Source: Dyella nitratireducens
GTDB taxonomy: Bacteria > Pseudomonadota > Gammaproteobacteria > Xanthomonadales > Rhodanobacteraceae
Assembly (NCBI RefSeq): GCF_014642835.1
Contig: NZ_BMJA01000004.1
Coordinates: 278,535-342,534, forward strand
Reading direction: 5' to 3'
DNA length: 64,000 bases
Position numbers and translations under genes: made by a program. The notes beneath the pieces are model-generated. The model saw nothing but the letters and a program-made list of their open reading frames with translations, was not told the DNA's origin and made no database searches. Below, piece by piece: positions 44,655 through 53,501 of the stretch (its first letter is position 1; every line of letters begins with the position of its first letter).

Positions 44655-44741
44655 GTAGGTTGGGGTGAGCGGAACGCGAACCCCAACGTGTACAGGAACT
44701 GCATGTCATGTTGGGGTTCGGCTGCGCCTCACCCCAATCTG
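44655..44741. repeat. Family A palindromic repeat, copy 7
   Basis: Arms GTAGGTTGGGGTGAGCGGAAC and GGTTCGGCTGCGCCTCACCCC around an 87-bp element with a divergent outer right end (CAATCTGCGC instead of CAACCTAC). It lies at the convergent ends of the halogenase-like and GH3 genes. Confidence 0.75.
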
Positions 44742-44771
44742 CGCCATGCCCTTGGGAAAGGGTAAAAAGTA

Positions 44772-47315
44772 TCACTGCCCCTCACATTCCACCGTCTGAT
44801 CCGCATTCGAGGCCAGCGTCACCGACGCAATCGAAATCGTCGTTCCCGGGGCACTATTCAGCACGAACGGCTGATCGATATGGCTCATATCCGCTCCGCG
44901 CTTCTGCAGGCATTTCAACGGCACACCCAGGCGGGTCCAATGACCTTTCTGCAACGACGCTAAAGCGGCTTGCACCGGAACTTCAGCGTGGCAATTCGTA
45001 CCGCAAGCCACACCTATCGTGGTATCGCCGGCACCAAGTGTATCGACGCGCAACGTCGCCACGACCTGCATATCGCCATTGGCTTGGCGCGACACGTCCT
45101 GGGCATGCTCGGCGACGATCGCAAACTGCGCAGGATGTTTATCCGTCCACGCAAAGCGTCGCGCATCTTCCTGCACGTGATAGTCGACGGCGGTCGCGTG
45201 CAAATCGCCTTGCGGGCTGCTGGCAGGCATGGCGGTAACCGGCTTGGTATCGCCGCCCGCATCCGTCAGGATCAGCGAGAAACCCGTCGCAGGCTTGCCG
45301 CGCATGAAGTACACGCCGCTCTGTACGTTATCCAGGCGAATACCGGGATCTTCGGATAGTTCGGGCAAATCACCGTTATCGGCATAACGCAGGCCATAGC
45401 CATACGGGAACAATGGATTCGCATCGGCTTGATTCGTCTGCGCCGCATTGCGCGGCCATGCGTACGAAAGCTTGCCGTGGAAGTCGTACTGGATGCTGCC
45501 GTCGTGCTTCCGCAGCAGCACGTCGGCAATGCCGCCGCCTTCCGAGCCGGGCAGCCACGCCGCGACGAACGCGTCGGACGCATCGATCTCTGGATTCATC
45601 CACAGCACGCGGCCAGACAGGAACACCGCCACGACGGGTATGCCCTGGGCATGCAGGTGCTTGAGCAGTTGCAGATCGCTGTCGTCGCCCGGCTTGTAGG
45701 CGAGATTGGGCCGATCGCCCTGGAATTCCGCATACGGGTCTTCGCCGAACACCACGATGGCGACATCGGGCTTCTGTGTAAACGATCCATCCGCGGAGAG
45801 CGTTGCCGTGCCGCCGGCCGCTTGCACCTGTTCGCGGATGCCGCTCCAGATCGATTGCGCATGCGGGAAGTTGGCGTTGGTAGTGCCAGTGCCTTGCCAG
45901 GTGAGGGTCCATCCGCCGCTTTGCTTCGGAATGTTGTCTGCACCATCGCCGGCCACGAGGATGTGCTGGTGCGGATCGAGCGGCAGCAGATGGTGTTCGT
46001 TCTTCAACAGCACTAGCGATTCACGCACTGCCTGGCGTGCTATTGCACGATGCGCCGCGTTGCCAAGCACGTCGAGCTTGCCATCGAGCGACGGTGCGGA
46101 ACGCTTGCTGGCATCGAGCAGGCCAAGCCGCAGCTTTACCCGCAATACGCGCGCGACCGCATCATCCAGGCGCGCCATGGGAATCACGCAGTTGCGCACT
46201 TCCTGCAAGGTGTGTTCGTAGAGGCCGCGCCAGCTGTCCGGCGCCATGTACATGTCCAGACCGGCGTTGATGGCGGCAGGGCAATCTTCATTGCTGCAAC
46301 CGGGAACCTGTCCGTGCGAGTTCCAATCACCGACAACGAAGCCGTCGAAATGCATGCGGTCTTTCAGCACATCGGTGAGTAGTCCCTTATTGGCACTCAT
46401 CTTCACACCGTTCCAACTCGAGAACGACGCCATCACCGTTTGCACACCGGCATCGATCGCGGGCGGATACCCCGCGCCATGGATGTCGCGCAAAGTTGCT
46501 TCGCTGATTTGTGCATCGCCCTGGTCGATGCCGTCATGCGTGCCGCCGTCGCCCAGGAAATGCTTGGCGCTGGCGATCACGTGATGCGCATCGAGAAATT
46601 CGGATGTTCCCGGCTTGCCTTGCAAACCTTCGATAGCCGCAGGAGCGTACTCAGCCACCAGCTTGGGATTGGATGAAAAACCCTCGTAGCTGCGCCCCCA
46701 GCGCACGTCTTGCGGGACGGCCAGGGTCGGCGCGAAGGCCCAATTCAGGCCGATGGCGCGGACTTCCTCCGCCGTGGCCGCGCCGATCTGGCGAATCAGT
46801 TCGGGATCGTGCGCAGCACCGAGTGCCACGTTGTGCGGAAAAATCGTCGCACCCACGACACCGTTGTTGCCGTGTACGGCATCGATGCCAAACAGCAATG
46901 GAATGGCTGGGCGTCCTTGGGGCACGTTGATGGCAGCCTTCTCATAGGCCTTGGCCAGCGCCAGCCACTGCTGCGCATCGGCGATGCGTGAGCCGCCGGG
47001 TTTGGAATTGCCGCCAGCGAGAACGGAGCCGAGGTGGTACTTGCGCACGTCTTCAGGCGTCGCGCTGCTGATGTCGGCCTGAATGATCTGCCCGACTTTT
47101 TCCTCGGTCGTCATCGATGCCAGCAGCGTGTGGATGTGCTTTTCCAGCGCGGGATCGGGCGGCAGCGGCGAATGCGCGGCAGGCCAGGTTTGCGGATGCA
47201 CGATGGTGCTGGCGGCTTGGTTCTGGGCCAGAACCAAGGCGGGCAGGGTAGTGGCAAGCGCGGAGAAACACAGAATACCCAGACGGAGCGAACAAACGCC
47301 TCGAACGTGATGCAT
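44772..47315 (-). CDS. Glycoside hydrolase family 3 exo-beta-glucosidase/glucan hydrolase
   Basis: Secreted enzyme that trims beta-glucosides or oligosaccharides. 847 aa from ATG 47315 (AAGGA six bases upstream) with a signal peptide (LRLGILCFSALATTLPALVLA). N-terminal GH3 barrel: MTTEEKVGQIIQ, AIPLLFGIDAVHGNNGVVGATIFPHNVALGAAHD, nucleophile Asp330 in GFVVGDWNSHGQ; C-terminal GH3 domain with RESLVLLKNEHHLLPL and GSEGGGIADVL; the last ~180 residues form the extra beta-rich domain of ExoP/CebD-like exo-1,3/1,4-beta-glucanases. The longer ORF start at 47399 would fall inside the operator. Controlled by the LacI operator at 47385. Confidence 0.92.
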   Translation of the reverse strand: MHHVRGVCSLRLGILCFSALATTLPALVLAQNQAASTIVHPQTWPAAHSPLPPDPALEKHIHTLLASMTTEEKVGQIIQADISSATPEDVRKYHLGSVLAGGNSKPGGSRIADAQQWLALAKAYEKAAINVPQGRPAIPLLFGIDAVHGNNGVVGATIFPHNVALGAAHDPELIRQIGAATAEEVRAIGLNWAFAPTLAVPQDVRWGRSYEGFSSNPKLVAEYAPAAIEGLQGKPGTSEFLDAHHVIASAKHFLGDGGTHDGIDQGDAQISEATLRDIHGAGYPPAIDAGVQTVMASFSSWNGVKMSANKGLLTDVLKDRMHFDGFVVGDWNSHGQVPGCSNEDCPAAINAGLDMYMAPDSWRGLYEHTLQEVRNCVIPMARLDDAVARVLRVKLRLGLLDASKRSAPSLDGKLDVLGNAAHRAIARQAVRESLVLLKNEHHLLPLDPHQHILVAGDGADNIPKQSGGWTLTWQGTGTTNANFPHAQSIWSGIREQVQAAGGTATLSADGSFTQKPDVAIVVFGEDPYAEFQGDRPNLAYKPGDDSDLQLLKHLHAQGIPVVAVFLSGRVLWMNPEIDASDAFVAAWLPGSEGGGIADVLLRKHDGSIQYDFHGKLSYAWPRNAAQTNQADANPLFPYGYGLRYADNGDLPELSEDPGIRLDNVQSGVYFMRGKPATGFSLILTDAGGDTKPVTAMPASSPQGDLHATAVDYHVQEDARRFAWTDKHPAQFAIVAEHAQDVSRQANGDMQVVATLRVDTLGAGDTTIGVACGTNCHAEVPVQAALASLQKGHWTRLGVPLKCLQKRGADMSHIDQPFVLNSAPGTTISIASVTLASNADQTVECEGQ

Positions 47316-47384
47316 GCGCGGTCCTTGGTCGGTGGGCGCCGGCAGGGCTGGCCCAGTGGAATTGGCAGTCATGTTCTTGGGATA

Positions 47385-47398
47385 TGACAGCGCTGTCA
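47385..47398. promoter_or_regulatory. LacI-type operator upstream of the GH3 gene
   Basis: TGACAGCGCTGTCA, flanked by TA on one side and AT on the other, about 70 bases before the GH3 start. Same core as the palindrome at 42957-42976. Confidence 0.8.
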
Positions 47399-47486
47399 AT
47401 TATCAGGACAGACTGGCATGCCTGGCTCTTCTGACAAGGATGGCTGGAGGGTGGTGGGTGGCCATGGGCGATAGCCCATAAAAAAG

Positions 47487-47512
47487 GTGGCGATCCATCG
47501 ATCGCCACCTTC
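47487..47512. terminator. Terminator hairpin after the glycine-zipper lipoprotein
   Basis: AAAAAAGGTGGCGATC-CATC-GATCGCCACCTT stem next to the end of the minus-strand lipoprotein gene (stop 47540); A-run on one side gives a T-run in the transcript. Confidence 0.75.
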
Positions 47513-47539
47513 TTGGTGGAACGGCGAATGTTGGTCGGC

Positions 47540-48133
47540 TTATCGAGCGTCCGACACCGACGTCACGCCTTCCTGTACCTGCACGCGATTGCCCGGATCA
47601 TGGTCCATGCGGGTGGTACGGGTCACGCCGTTGTAAACGTACTGCACGTCATAGCCGATGACGCGGTCGCTGGAATCGGTGACCGTCTTGCACTCGTGTT
47701 CGGTGGTGGACGTCACCGTGCCCTGATGGTGGGCATTTTCGATGCGGTTACCGGCGTAGCCGCCTGCCACGGCACCGCCTACCGTCGCTATGGTGTTGCC
47801 CTTGCCATGGCCGATCATGTGTCCCAGCAAGCCGCCGGCCACTGCGCCGATCGCCGTGCCTGCGATGTTGTGCTGATCCTTCGGCGGCTCGGTGTGATTC
47901 ACCACCACATCCTGGCAAACCTGGTGAGGGGTGTTCACCTGCTGATGCACCGGCGTCACGCTGACCACCTGGGCATATTGCGGACCTGCGTCTTGCGGAG
48001 CCTGCTGTTGCTGTTGCTGCTGCGAAGCATCCAGCGCCGGATCCGCATTGGCCTGATGGCTGCAGCCCGTCAGGCCGGCGACAGCTGCCACGGCAACAGC
48101 CGCGCAAAGAGTCTTGATTGCGAACTTGCTCAT
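47540..48133 (-). CDS. Glycine-zipper outer membrane lipoprotein (2TM/SlyB-like domain)
   Basis: 197 aa from ATG 48133 (GGGGGA upstream). Lipobox AGLTGC at the signal-peptide end predicts lipidation of Cys24. A Gln-rich stretch follows, then the glycine-zipper HNIAGTAIGAVAGGLLGHMIGHGKGNTIATVGGAVAGGYAGNRIE, typical of SlyB/Rick_17kDa proteins that span or bind the outer membrane. The C-terminal YDVQYVYNGVTRTTRMDHDPGNRVQV segment is the usual small beta domain. Function in envelope integrity is inferred from family. Confidence 0.88.
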   Translation of the reverse strand: MSKFAIKTLCAAVAVAAVAGLTGCSHQANADPALDASQQQQQQQAPQDAGPQYAQVVSVTPVHQQVNTPHQVCQDVVVNHTEPPKDQHNIAGTAIGAVAGGLLGHMIGHGKGNTIATVGGAVAGGYAGNRIENAHHQGTVTSTTEHECKTVTDSSDRVIGYDVQYVYNGVTRTTRMDHDPGNRVQVQEGVTSVSDAR

Positions 48134-48440
48134 ACTTGAATCCCCCAATCGGTCACTAAATCTGTCATTGCGTTCACCCCTGCTTTCCATGACGCTCATT
48201 GAATGGCGACAAGGCTGAATGATACCCGCACAAGTCGTTAGCCAATGCTAAACGACATGCGTTCAAGCCCGTTTTTCTGCTCGAAGAGCACGCAGCTGTC
48301 ATGAGCGGCGATATCGACGCACATGATGCCGTGTGATGCAAATCAGAGTTTGGAACCGTGTCGCATAAGCGGCAGAAAACCTTCAGTAGTTATTAAGCCC
48401 ATCGAGCAGAGCATCGACGCCGACACCAACGGAGGTCGTC
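48134..48440. other. Divergent intergenic region
   Basis: Roughly 300 bases between the minus-strand lipoprotein and the plus-strand exported His-rich protein, both reading outward. No gene or clear operator; AT-rich around 48230-48260 as expected of promoters. Confidence 0.6.
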
Positions 48441-48833
48441 ATGAGCAAGCATGTAGCAGTCGGTCGTATGTGGATGGGTTTGGCAGTTGCAGCTGTGCTG
48501 GCTACGCCGCTAGCAGTATCGGCGCACGATCATGATGGTTGGGGTCATCGTGGTGATTGGGATCGTGGTGGCTGGCATGACCGCGGCTGGCATGATCACG
48601 ATTGGCATCGTGGTGGTTATTGGAGCGGTGGCCGCTGGATTGCCGGCGCCGTCGTAGCAGGTGCCGTGGCAGGTTTGGTCGAGGGCGCCGTGGCGCCGCC
48701 TCCGCCGCCGGCGTATTACGCGCCGGCTCCCGCGGTGGTCTATCAACCTGCAACTGTGGTCTATCAACCCGCACCGCCGCCGGTAGTCACTACCCGCACG
48801 GTGGTTTACACCACGCGTTACTACGGTGAATAA
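48441..48833 (+). CDS. Exported His/Gly/Trp-rich protein with Pro-rich tail
   Basis: 130 aa. Signal peptide ends at AVSA, then a Gly/Trp/His/Asp repeat (HDHDGWGHRGDWDRGGWHDRGWHDHDWHRGGYW), one hydrophobic glycine-zipper-like helix (WIAGAVVAGAVAGLVEGAVA), and a repeated AVVYQPAT/TVVYQPAP Pro-rich end. The His/Asp content suggests divalent-metal binding, but no family is recognised. Monocistronic, with a clean terminator after it. Confidence 0.7.
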   Translation: MSKHVAVGRMWMGLAVAAVLATPLAVSAHDHDGWGHRGDWDRGGWHDRGWHDHDWHRGGYWSGGRWIAGAVVAGAVAGLVEGAVAPPPPPAYYAPAPAVVYQPATVVYQPAPPPVVTTRTVVYTTRYYGE

Positions 48834-48861
48834 CGCAATCAAGCATCGGAAGCGGTTGATG

Positions 48862-48887
48862 AAAAGCCCGGCGCAAGCCGGGCTTTT
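48862..48887. terminator. Rho-independent terminator
   Basis: AAAAGCCCGGC-GCAA-GCCGGGCTTTT, an 11-bp stem flanked by A and T runs, 28 bases past the stop at 48833. Confidence 0.9.
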
Positions 48888-48947
48888 CGTTGTCGGCGCA
48901 TCTGCGCGTGCGAAGATGCTTGTCTTGTCCAGAGCTTGATCAAGACC

Positions 48948-49295
48948 ATGACTCATCGGCTCTTCGTTTACGGAACCCTTGCTCCCGGCAAACCCAATGA
49001 GCACGTGCTGGCACACCTGCCGGGCAGTTGGGAGCCCGCGACCGTCAAGGGACGGCTATTTCAGGAAGGCTGGGGTGCGGCAATCGGCTATCCCGGCATC
49101 GTGTTGGATGAGCAGGGCGACGAAGTGCCGGGCCTCGTATTCACGTCTACAGAGCTTGCCGCGCATTGGGCGCGGCTGGATGAATTCGAAGGCGATGGCT
49201 ATGAGCGCGTACTGACCTCGGTGCAGCTTCGAGATGGCACACGGGTCGAAGCGTACATTTATCGGTTGAGTGGCCAGGACAAGACAGGCGCATGA
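48948..49295 (+). CDS. Gamma-glutamylcyclotransferase-like (AIG2/GGCT fold) protein
   Basis: 115 aa from ATG 48948. The fold signature is RLFVYGTLAPGKPNEHVLAHLPGSW with the YGTL-x2-G glycine loop, YPGIVLDEQGDEVPGLVFTS, and the catalytic-Glu segment WARLDEFEGDGYERV. Such enzymes split gamma-glutamyl-amine or gamma-glutamyl-peptide bonds releasing pyroglutamate; many small bacterial members are uncharacterised. Alternative start at 48936 adds four residues. Confidence 0.85.
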   Translation: MTHRLFVYGTLAPGKPNEHVLAHLPGSWEPATVKGRLFQEGWGAAIGYPGIVLDEQGDEVPGLVFTSTELAAHWARLDEFEGDGYERVLTSVQLRDGTRVEAYIYRLSGQDKTGA

Positions 49296-49349
49296 TTTTC
49301 CCGATTAGTGGGCAGAAGTGCGGACCGCTTCCTGTGCCATTATTCGTCC

Positions 49350-50174
49350 ATGCATGGCGTTCCCCATTCCTTCGATAACCCAGCGGATACCGCCGAATTC
49401 CGCTGCCCCGCGCATCGCCCAGGCGTCGAATTGTATCGTGCGCACATCGTGCGACATGCCTTTGAGCCGCACGTCCACGAAGGTTTCGGGCTGGGCGCCA
49501 TCGAATCCGGCGTAGAGCGCTTCCGCTATCGAGGTGCCGAACATCTGGCACCGCCTGATTCGCTGGTGTTGATGAATCCGGATGAGTTGCACACCGGTTG
49601 TGCCGAGACCGACGGTGGTTGGCGCTATCGCATGGCCTACATCGAGCAAACCGTGGTGGAGGAGGTTACCGGTGAGCCCGGTTGGTGGTTCGGTGATGCA
49701 GTGCATGCCGATATGTCGGGTGCTCGATACATCACCGCACTCCTCGATGCGCTATGGCAGACGCGCGAACCGCTCGCCTTCGACGGTTTGCTGTTTCAAC
49801 TGCTGAGGGAGTTTCGCCGTCATGCACGCCAATCTTCTGTATCGCGCCCCGAAGCATCTTCACGCTTTGCGCCGGTCATTGAATACCTGCATGCACACCT
49901 GGCTGAGCGTGTCACGTTGGATGGACTTGCGGCCGTGGCAGGGCTGAGTCCCTTCCATTTTCTGCGCCAGTTCCAGGCACGCCATCACGCCACGCCACAG
50001 CAGATGTTGATGGCCTTCCGATTGTCCGCGGCCAAGCGCCTGCTTGCTGCGGGTGAGGCGCCGGCCCAGGTCGCGGCAGCGACCGGGTTGACCGACCAGG
50101 CCCACCTCACGCGCACCTTCGCACGCCGCTATGGCACGACGCCGGCCCGCTACCAGCGGGCGCTGCAGCGATAG
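49350..50174 (+). CDS. AraC-family transcriptional regulator
   Basis: 274 aa from the ATG at 49350; a GTG at 49308 would add 14 residues. N-terminal cupin-like sensor (AHIVRHAFEPHVHEGFGLGAIESGVERFRYRG, H-x-H) and C-terminal double HTH (VTLDGLAAVAGLSPFHFLRQFQARHHATPQQMLMAFRL, then VAAATGLTDQAHLTRTFARRYGTTPARY). It lies 26 bases upstream of a DMT transporter on the same strand, a very common AraC/EamA pairing in which the regulator governs the exporter. Confidence 0.88.
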   Translation: MHGVPHSFDNPADTAEFRCPAHRPGVELYRAHIVRHAFEPHVHEGFGLGAIESGVERFRYRGAEHLAPPDSLVLMNPDELHTGCAETDGGWRYRMAYIEQTVVEEVTGEPGWWFGDAVHADMSGARYITALLDALWQTREPLAFDGLLFQLLREFRRHARQSSVSRPEASSRFAPVIEYLHAHLAERVTLDGLAAVAGLSPFHFLRQFQARHHATPQQMLMAFRLSAAKRLLAAGEAPAQVAAATGLTDQAHLTRTFARRYGTTPARYQRALQR

Positions 50175-50200
50175 CAATCTCGTACAAGACACCGCAGGCA

Positions 50201-51193
50201 ATGCACTCGACGCTACGTGCCATGTGGACAGGAACCTTTTACGCACTCGTCGCCGGTCTGATGTGGGGGCTGGTTTTTGTCGGCCCGCTACTGGTGCCCG
50301 AATACCCCGCCGCGTTGCAATCGGTGGGCCGCTATCTTGCTTTCGGCCTGATTGCGCTACCGTTGGCATGGCTGGATCGCGCAGCGTTGCGCCAGCTCAG
50401 CCGTGCCGATTGGATGGAAGCGTTAAAGCTCGCAACGGTGGGCAACCTGCTTTATTACGTGTGCCTGGCGGCTGCCATACAGCGTGCAGGTGCGCCGTTG
50501 CCCACCATGATCATCGGCACGCTGCCGGTGGTGATCGCAATAGCCGCCAACCTGCGCAATGCGGAGCGTGACGGCCGTTTACCTTGGGCGCGCCTGACGC
50601 CGTCGTTGCTACTCATTGCCGCGGGCATCGCCTGTGTGAATCAGGCCGAGCTGGCGTCGTTGCATGGTCGGAGTCAAGCCGATCTCCTACGTTACGTCAC
50701 AGGCGCTTTGCTCGCGTTGATTTCAGTGGCGTGCTGGACCTGGTATCCGCTGCGCAATGCTGACTGGCTTCGTCACCATCCGGGACGCAACCCGCGTACA
50801 TGGGCAACGGCACAAGGTATTGCCACTTTGCCGCTGGCGCTCATCGGCTATGCATTGCTGTGGCTGGGCATGCGCGTCAGCGGTAGCGACTTTGCCATGC
50901 CATTTGGCCCGCGCCCCTCTGTTTTCATCGCATTGATGGTAGCGATCGGCCTGTTCGCTTCCTGGCTGGGGACGACATGTTGGAACGAAGCGAGCCAACG
51001 ATTGCCTACCGTAACGGCCGGACAGCTGATCGTGTTCGAAACCTTGGCAGCGTTGAGTTATGCGTTTTTGTTGCGGGGGCAGTTGCCGGGTGCGCAGACC
51101 ATGCTCGGTGTGGCGTTGCTGGTGGCCGGTGTGGTGTGGGCTGCGCGGGTGAAGCCGGTGCCGGTGGAGTATGTGGAGATGGAGCGGCTGTAG
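50201..51193 (+). CDS. DMT-superfamily transporter (EamA family)
   Basis: 330 aa, about ten hydrophobic segments, two EamA repeats; the first begins TFYALVAGLMWGLVFVGPLLVPEYPAALQSVGRYLAF and the second ends with AALSYAFLLRGQLPGAQTMLGVALLVAGVVW. Substrate unknown (amino acid or drug exporter type). The AraC gene immediately upstream is its probable regulator. Translational start ATG 50201; an ATG at 50222 (MWTGTF) is also possible. Confidence 0.85.
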   Translation: MHSTLRAMWTGTFYALVAGLMWGLVFVGPLLVPEYPAALQSVGRYLAFGLIALPLAWLDRAALRQLSRADWMEALKLATVGNLLYYVCLAAAIQRAGAPLPTMIIGTLPVVIAIAANLRNAERDGRLPWARLTPSLLLIAAGIACVNQAELASLHGRSQADLLRYVTGALLALISVACWTWYPLRNADWLRHHPGRNPRTWATAQGIATLPLALIGYALLWLGMRVSGSDFAMPFGPRPSVFIALMVAIGLFASWLGTTCWNEASQRLPTVTAGQLIVFETLAALSYAFLLRGQLPGAQTMLGVALLVAGVVWAARVKPVPVEYVEMERL

Positions 51194-51290
51194 TCTCGCC
51201 TCATTCGTTCTAGGTATGCGGTCCGTTATTTGACCCTGCAGAACACTGCCACGTGTTATTTGGGGCAGGTCGAGTGGACGGAGCATACGC

Positions 51291-52733
51291 ATGACTAGAT
51301 TGATATTGGGCTGCATGGCTCTGCTCGCAGTCGTGGCCGTGCCTGTAAGCTTCAACCGAGCTGGCTCGGATGCGGTCGACACCATGGTGCGCGTCTTCTA
51401 CACCGGAGACGGAAAGTGGCGGGAATGCCCCGCGGCAGATTGTCATGCATCCAATCAGGACTGGGGCGTCGACTCCATGACCTACACGCTTTGGCTGCAC
51501 TGGAAAACGACCGGCGATCCCAAGATTGCTCCCCTGATGCGCGCGCTTGAGCAAACCGCGCCATCCTATCCAGCTCCCTGCACTGAGGGTGCAACGTGCA
51601 GTTCGTGGAGCGATGTTCCGGAGTGGGATTCGATCGCGGCATCACGCGAATACGAGATCACGCACGATCCCACCGCATTGAAAAAAGCACGCGACGCCTT
51701 TGATTTCGTCGAACACGCACAAGTCTTTGCACGCGGCGCATGTCCCGCCATCGACTATCAACTCGCCGATGGTGGAACCAATCACCTCAAAACGCTTGAA
51801 ACCGATGCGAATGCGGTGAAGGCCGCACTCTTGCTTTATGAGGCCACGCACGAGCAGCGTTACCTCACGTCGGCATCAACGCGCTATGCATCGATACGCC
51901 GGTATTTCCTCGACCCGAAAGTGCCGCTGTACAGCGTGTATGTCTTCGATGATGGCAAAACCTGCGAAGAGGTTCCGCATCGCTTTTTCGCCTCCGTGAA
52001 CGGCGACATGATCTGGAGTGGATTGCATCTCTATCGCGCCACGCACAATACCGCCTATTTGAAAGAGTCGCTCGAAACCGCCCGCGCGGTCGACGAACAC
52101 CTTTCCGATGCGCATGGCATCTTTACCGATCTTCAAGCTGAAAATGACATCGTCGAGCCCTTGGTTGAGGCTTTCTACGAACTCGCCGCCGAACACCATG
52201 ACCAGCCAGCGCAGCAATGGTTGTTACGCAATGCAACTGCAGCGTGGTCGGCACGCGCACACGACGGTACGTTCGGGCGTTTCTTCGACGGGCCGGCTCC
52301 CAGCGCATTGACGAGCGTATGGCAAAGCAATGGCGGATTCGCACTAGAGGTTGCAGCGGCAGCAATCTCGCCGAATACGATAGTGTCAACGAACAACGAT
52401 TGGTCGGGCGCGCATGTCATAGAACGCGATATCACGCTGAAATCGGAGCCGATCACATTTGATGGTTCGGCGATCGCGTTGATCGGCACGATCGGTGATA
52501 ACTGTTGTGAAGCCGGGCGTGCGCGTGTCGTTGTCGACGGTGTCGAAACCTTCGATCAAACCGGCATCTGGCAAAACAAATCCAGCAGCGGCCGGCGTAC
52601 GCCAAACGCCATTTTGTTCGCCTGGCGCTGGCCCAAAGCGGGCCATCATACGATCCGCTTCATGCCAGGGGTTCCAAACGCCAAGGAAGGCGGCGCCTAT
52701 CTGCATCTCACTGGCTATTCGGTTTTGCCTTAG
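51291..52733 (+). CDS. Secreted alpha/alpha-barrel protein, glycoside-hydrolase-76-like
   Basis: 480 aa with a hydrophobic N-terminal export segment (LILGCMALLAVVAVPVSF). The core (about 30-350) has evenly spaced helix pairs with the pattern ...TDANAVKAALLLYEATHEQRYL..., ...NGDMIWSGLHLYRATHNTAYLKESL..., ...ENDIVEPLVEAFYELAAEH..., as in six-hairpin (alpha/alpha)6 toroid glycosidases such as GH76 and GH88-like. The last ~110 residues form a beta domain (DITLKSEPITFDGSAIALIG ... GHHTIRFMPGVP) like a carbohydrate-binding module. Family call is moderate; no catalytic Asp pair could be certified. Confidence 0.6.
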   Translation: MTRLILGCMALLAVVAVPVSFNRAGSDAVDTMVRVFYTGDGKWRECPAADCHASNQDWGVDSMTYTLWLHWKTTGDPKIAPLMRALEQTAPSYPAPCTEGATCSSWSDVPEWDSIAASREYEITHDPTALKKARDAFDFVEHAQVFARGACPAIDYQLADGGTNHLKTLETDANAVKAALLLYEATHEQRYLTSASTRYASIRRYFLDPKVPLYSVYVFDDGKTCEEVPHRFFASVNGDMIWSGLHLYRATHNTAYLKESLETARAVDEHLSDAHGIFTDLQAENDIVEPLVEAFYELAAEHHDQPAQQWLLRNATAAWSARAHDGTFGRFFDGPAPSALTSVWQSNGGFALEVAAAAISPNTIVSTNNDWSGAHVIERDITLKSEPITFDGSAIALIGTIGDNCCEAGRARVVVDGVETFDQTGIWQNKSSSGRRTPNAILFAWRWPKAGHHTIRFMPGVPNAKEGGAYLHLTGYSVLP

Positions 52734-52890
52734 TGGGAGCCTTGATCGTGAAGACATCGTGCAATGTGAGCGGGAGAGTAAATCTCCTTCATATCTTCTT
52801 TTGCAACGTACAGCCAGAGAAGTGACGTACAGCACGGGCATCCATGGCATGGATGATTCAGATCGGCAATAAGAAGCCATCCGACACCAA

Positions 52891-52954
52891 CTGCGAAACA
52901 CCACCAACGTCAATCGTGCCGATCTGAGCGAATGTCGATGGTGGTGTTTCGCAG
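52891..52954. other. Perfect 15-bp inverted repeat with 34-nt loop
   Basis: Arms CTGCGAAACACCACC (52891-52905) and GGTGGTGTTTCGCAG (52940-52954); the loop can add weaker pairing (AACGTCAATCG vs CGAATGTCGAT). It follows the minus-strand gene at 53014 by about 60 bases but has no T-run, so it may be a terminator hairpin or a boundary element of the island. Confidence 0.6.
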
Positions 52955-53013
52955 ATTGATCAGGTAAGGATATGAACCTTCTATCCTTGGGCTCACAAAA
53001 ACCAGCGAGCGAT

Positions 53014-53349
53014 TTACGGACCCGTCTCAACCAATACAACTGTACAAGTGCCTGATGTATTGGTGTATTGAACGCGAGTTATTTGCTGGCCGCTCGTCTG
53101 CGCCGCCAGGACTGTCGCGTAAGCGGCTGCATTGCCCGCATTGCCGGTAATGCCACCGATGTAGAGAGTATTGTAAATACAGTTTCCTGAAGGTGCTGGT
53201 GAGGTCTGGAGGTACGCTACGCCAGCTTGAATGCCCACGGCGCTCACGGTTCTATTGGTATCGGTAGTGGAGGTTTGCGCCGAAACACTCAAGGATGCGA
53301 TAGAAAGGGCAACCGTCATAGCCATTTGTGACGAAAATTTATTCAACAT
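53014..53349 (-). CDS. Small secreted two-cysteine protein (island gene)
   Basis: 111 aa from ATG 53349 (GGAG box upstream), signal peptide ending at SLSVSA. The mature 85 residues are AQTSTTDTNR..., then GVAYLQTSPAPSGNCIYNTLYIGG, NAAAYATVLAAQTSGQQITRVQYTN, and CTVVLVETGP, with two cysteines that could form a disulfide. The pattern Cys-x(n)-YA-x3-LA-x3-SG-x-Q(V/I) is shared with the gene at 54590, so the two are paralogues. The shape (short beta-rich secreted protein, one helix before a SGQ turn) recalls OB-fold B subunits of AB5-type toxins, but this is a weak analogy. AT-rich. Confidence 0.7.
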   Translation of the reverse strand: MLNKFSSQMAMTVALSIASLSVSAQTSTTDTNRTVSAVGIQAGVAYLQTSPAPSGNCIYNTLYIGGITGNAGNAAAYATVLAAQTSGQQITRVQYTNTSGTCTVVLVETGP

Positions 53350-53501
53350 TTGTTTCTCCATTTGCGTGCTTGAAACGCCTCATAAGCCCAGGCAGGCGAG
53401 CCAGTGGAAAGCTTTGTCGGTATTTGTTGGGAGTGGATCGACTTCTGGGGAATGGCCGCACTTTCGCGCGCGACAACGTTACCGGAGCTCATCACGGGAC
53501 A

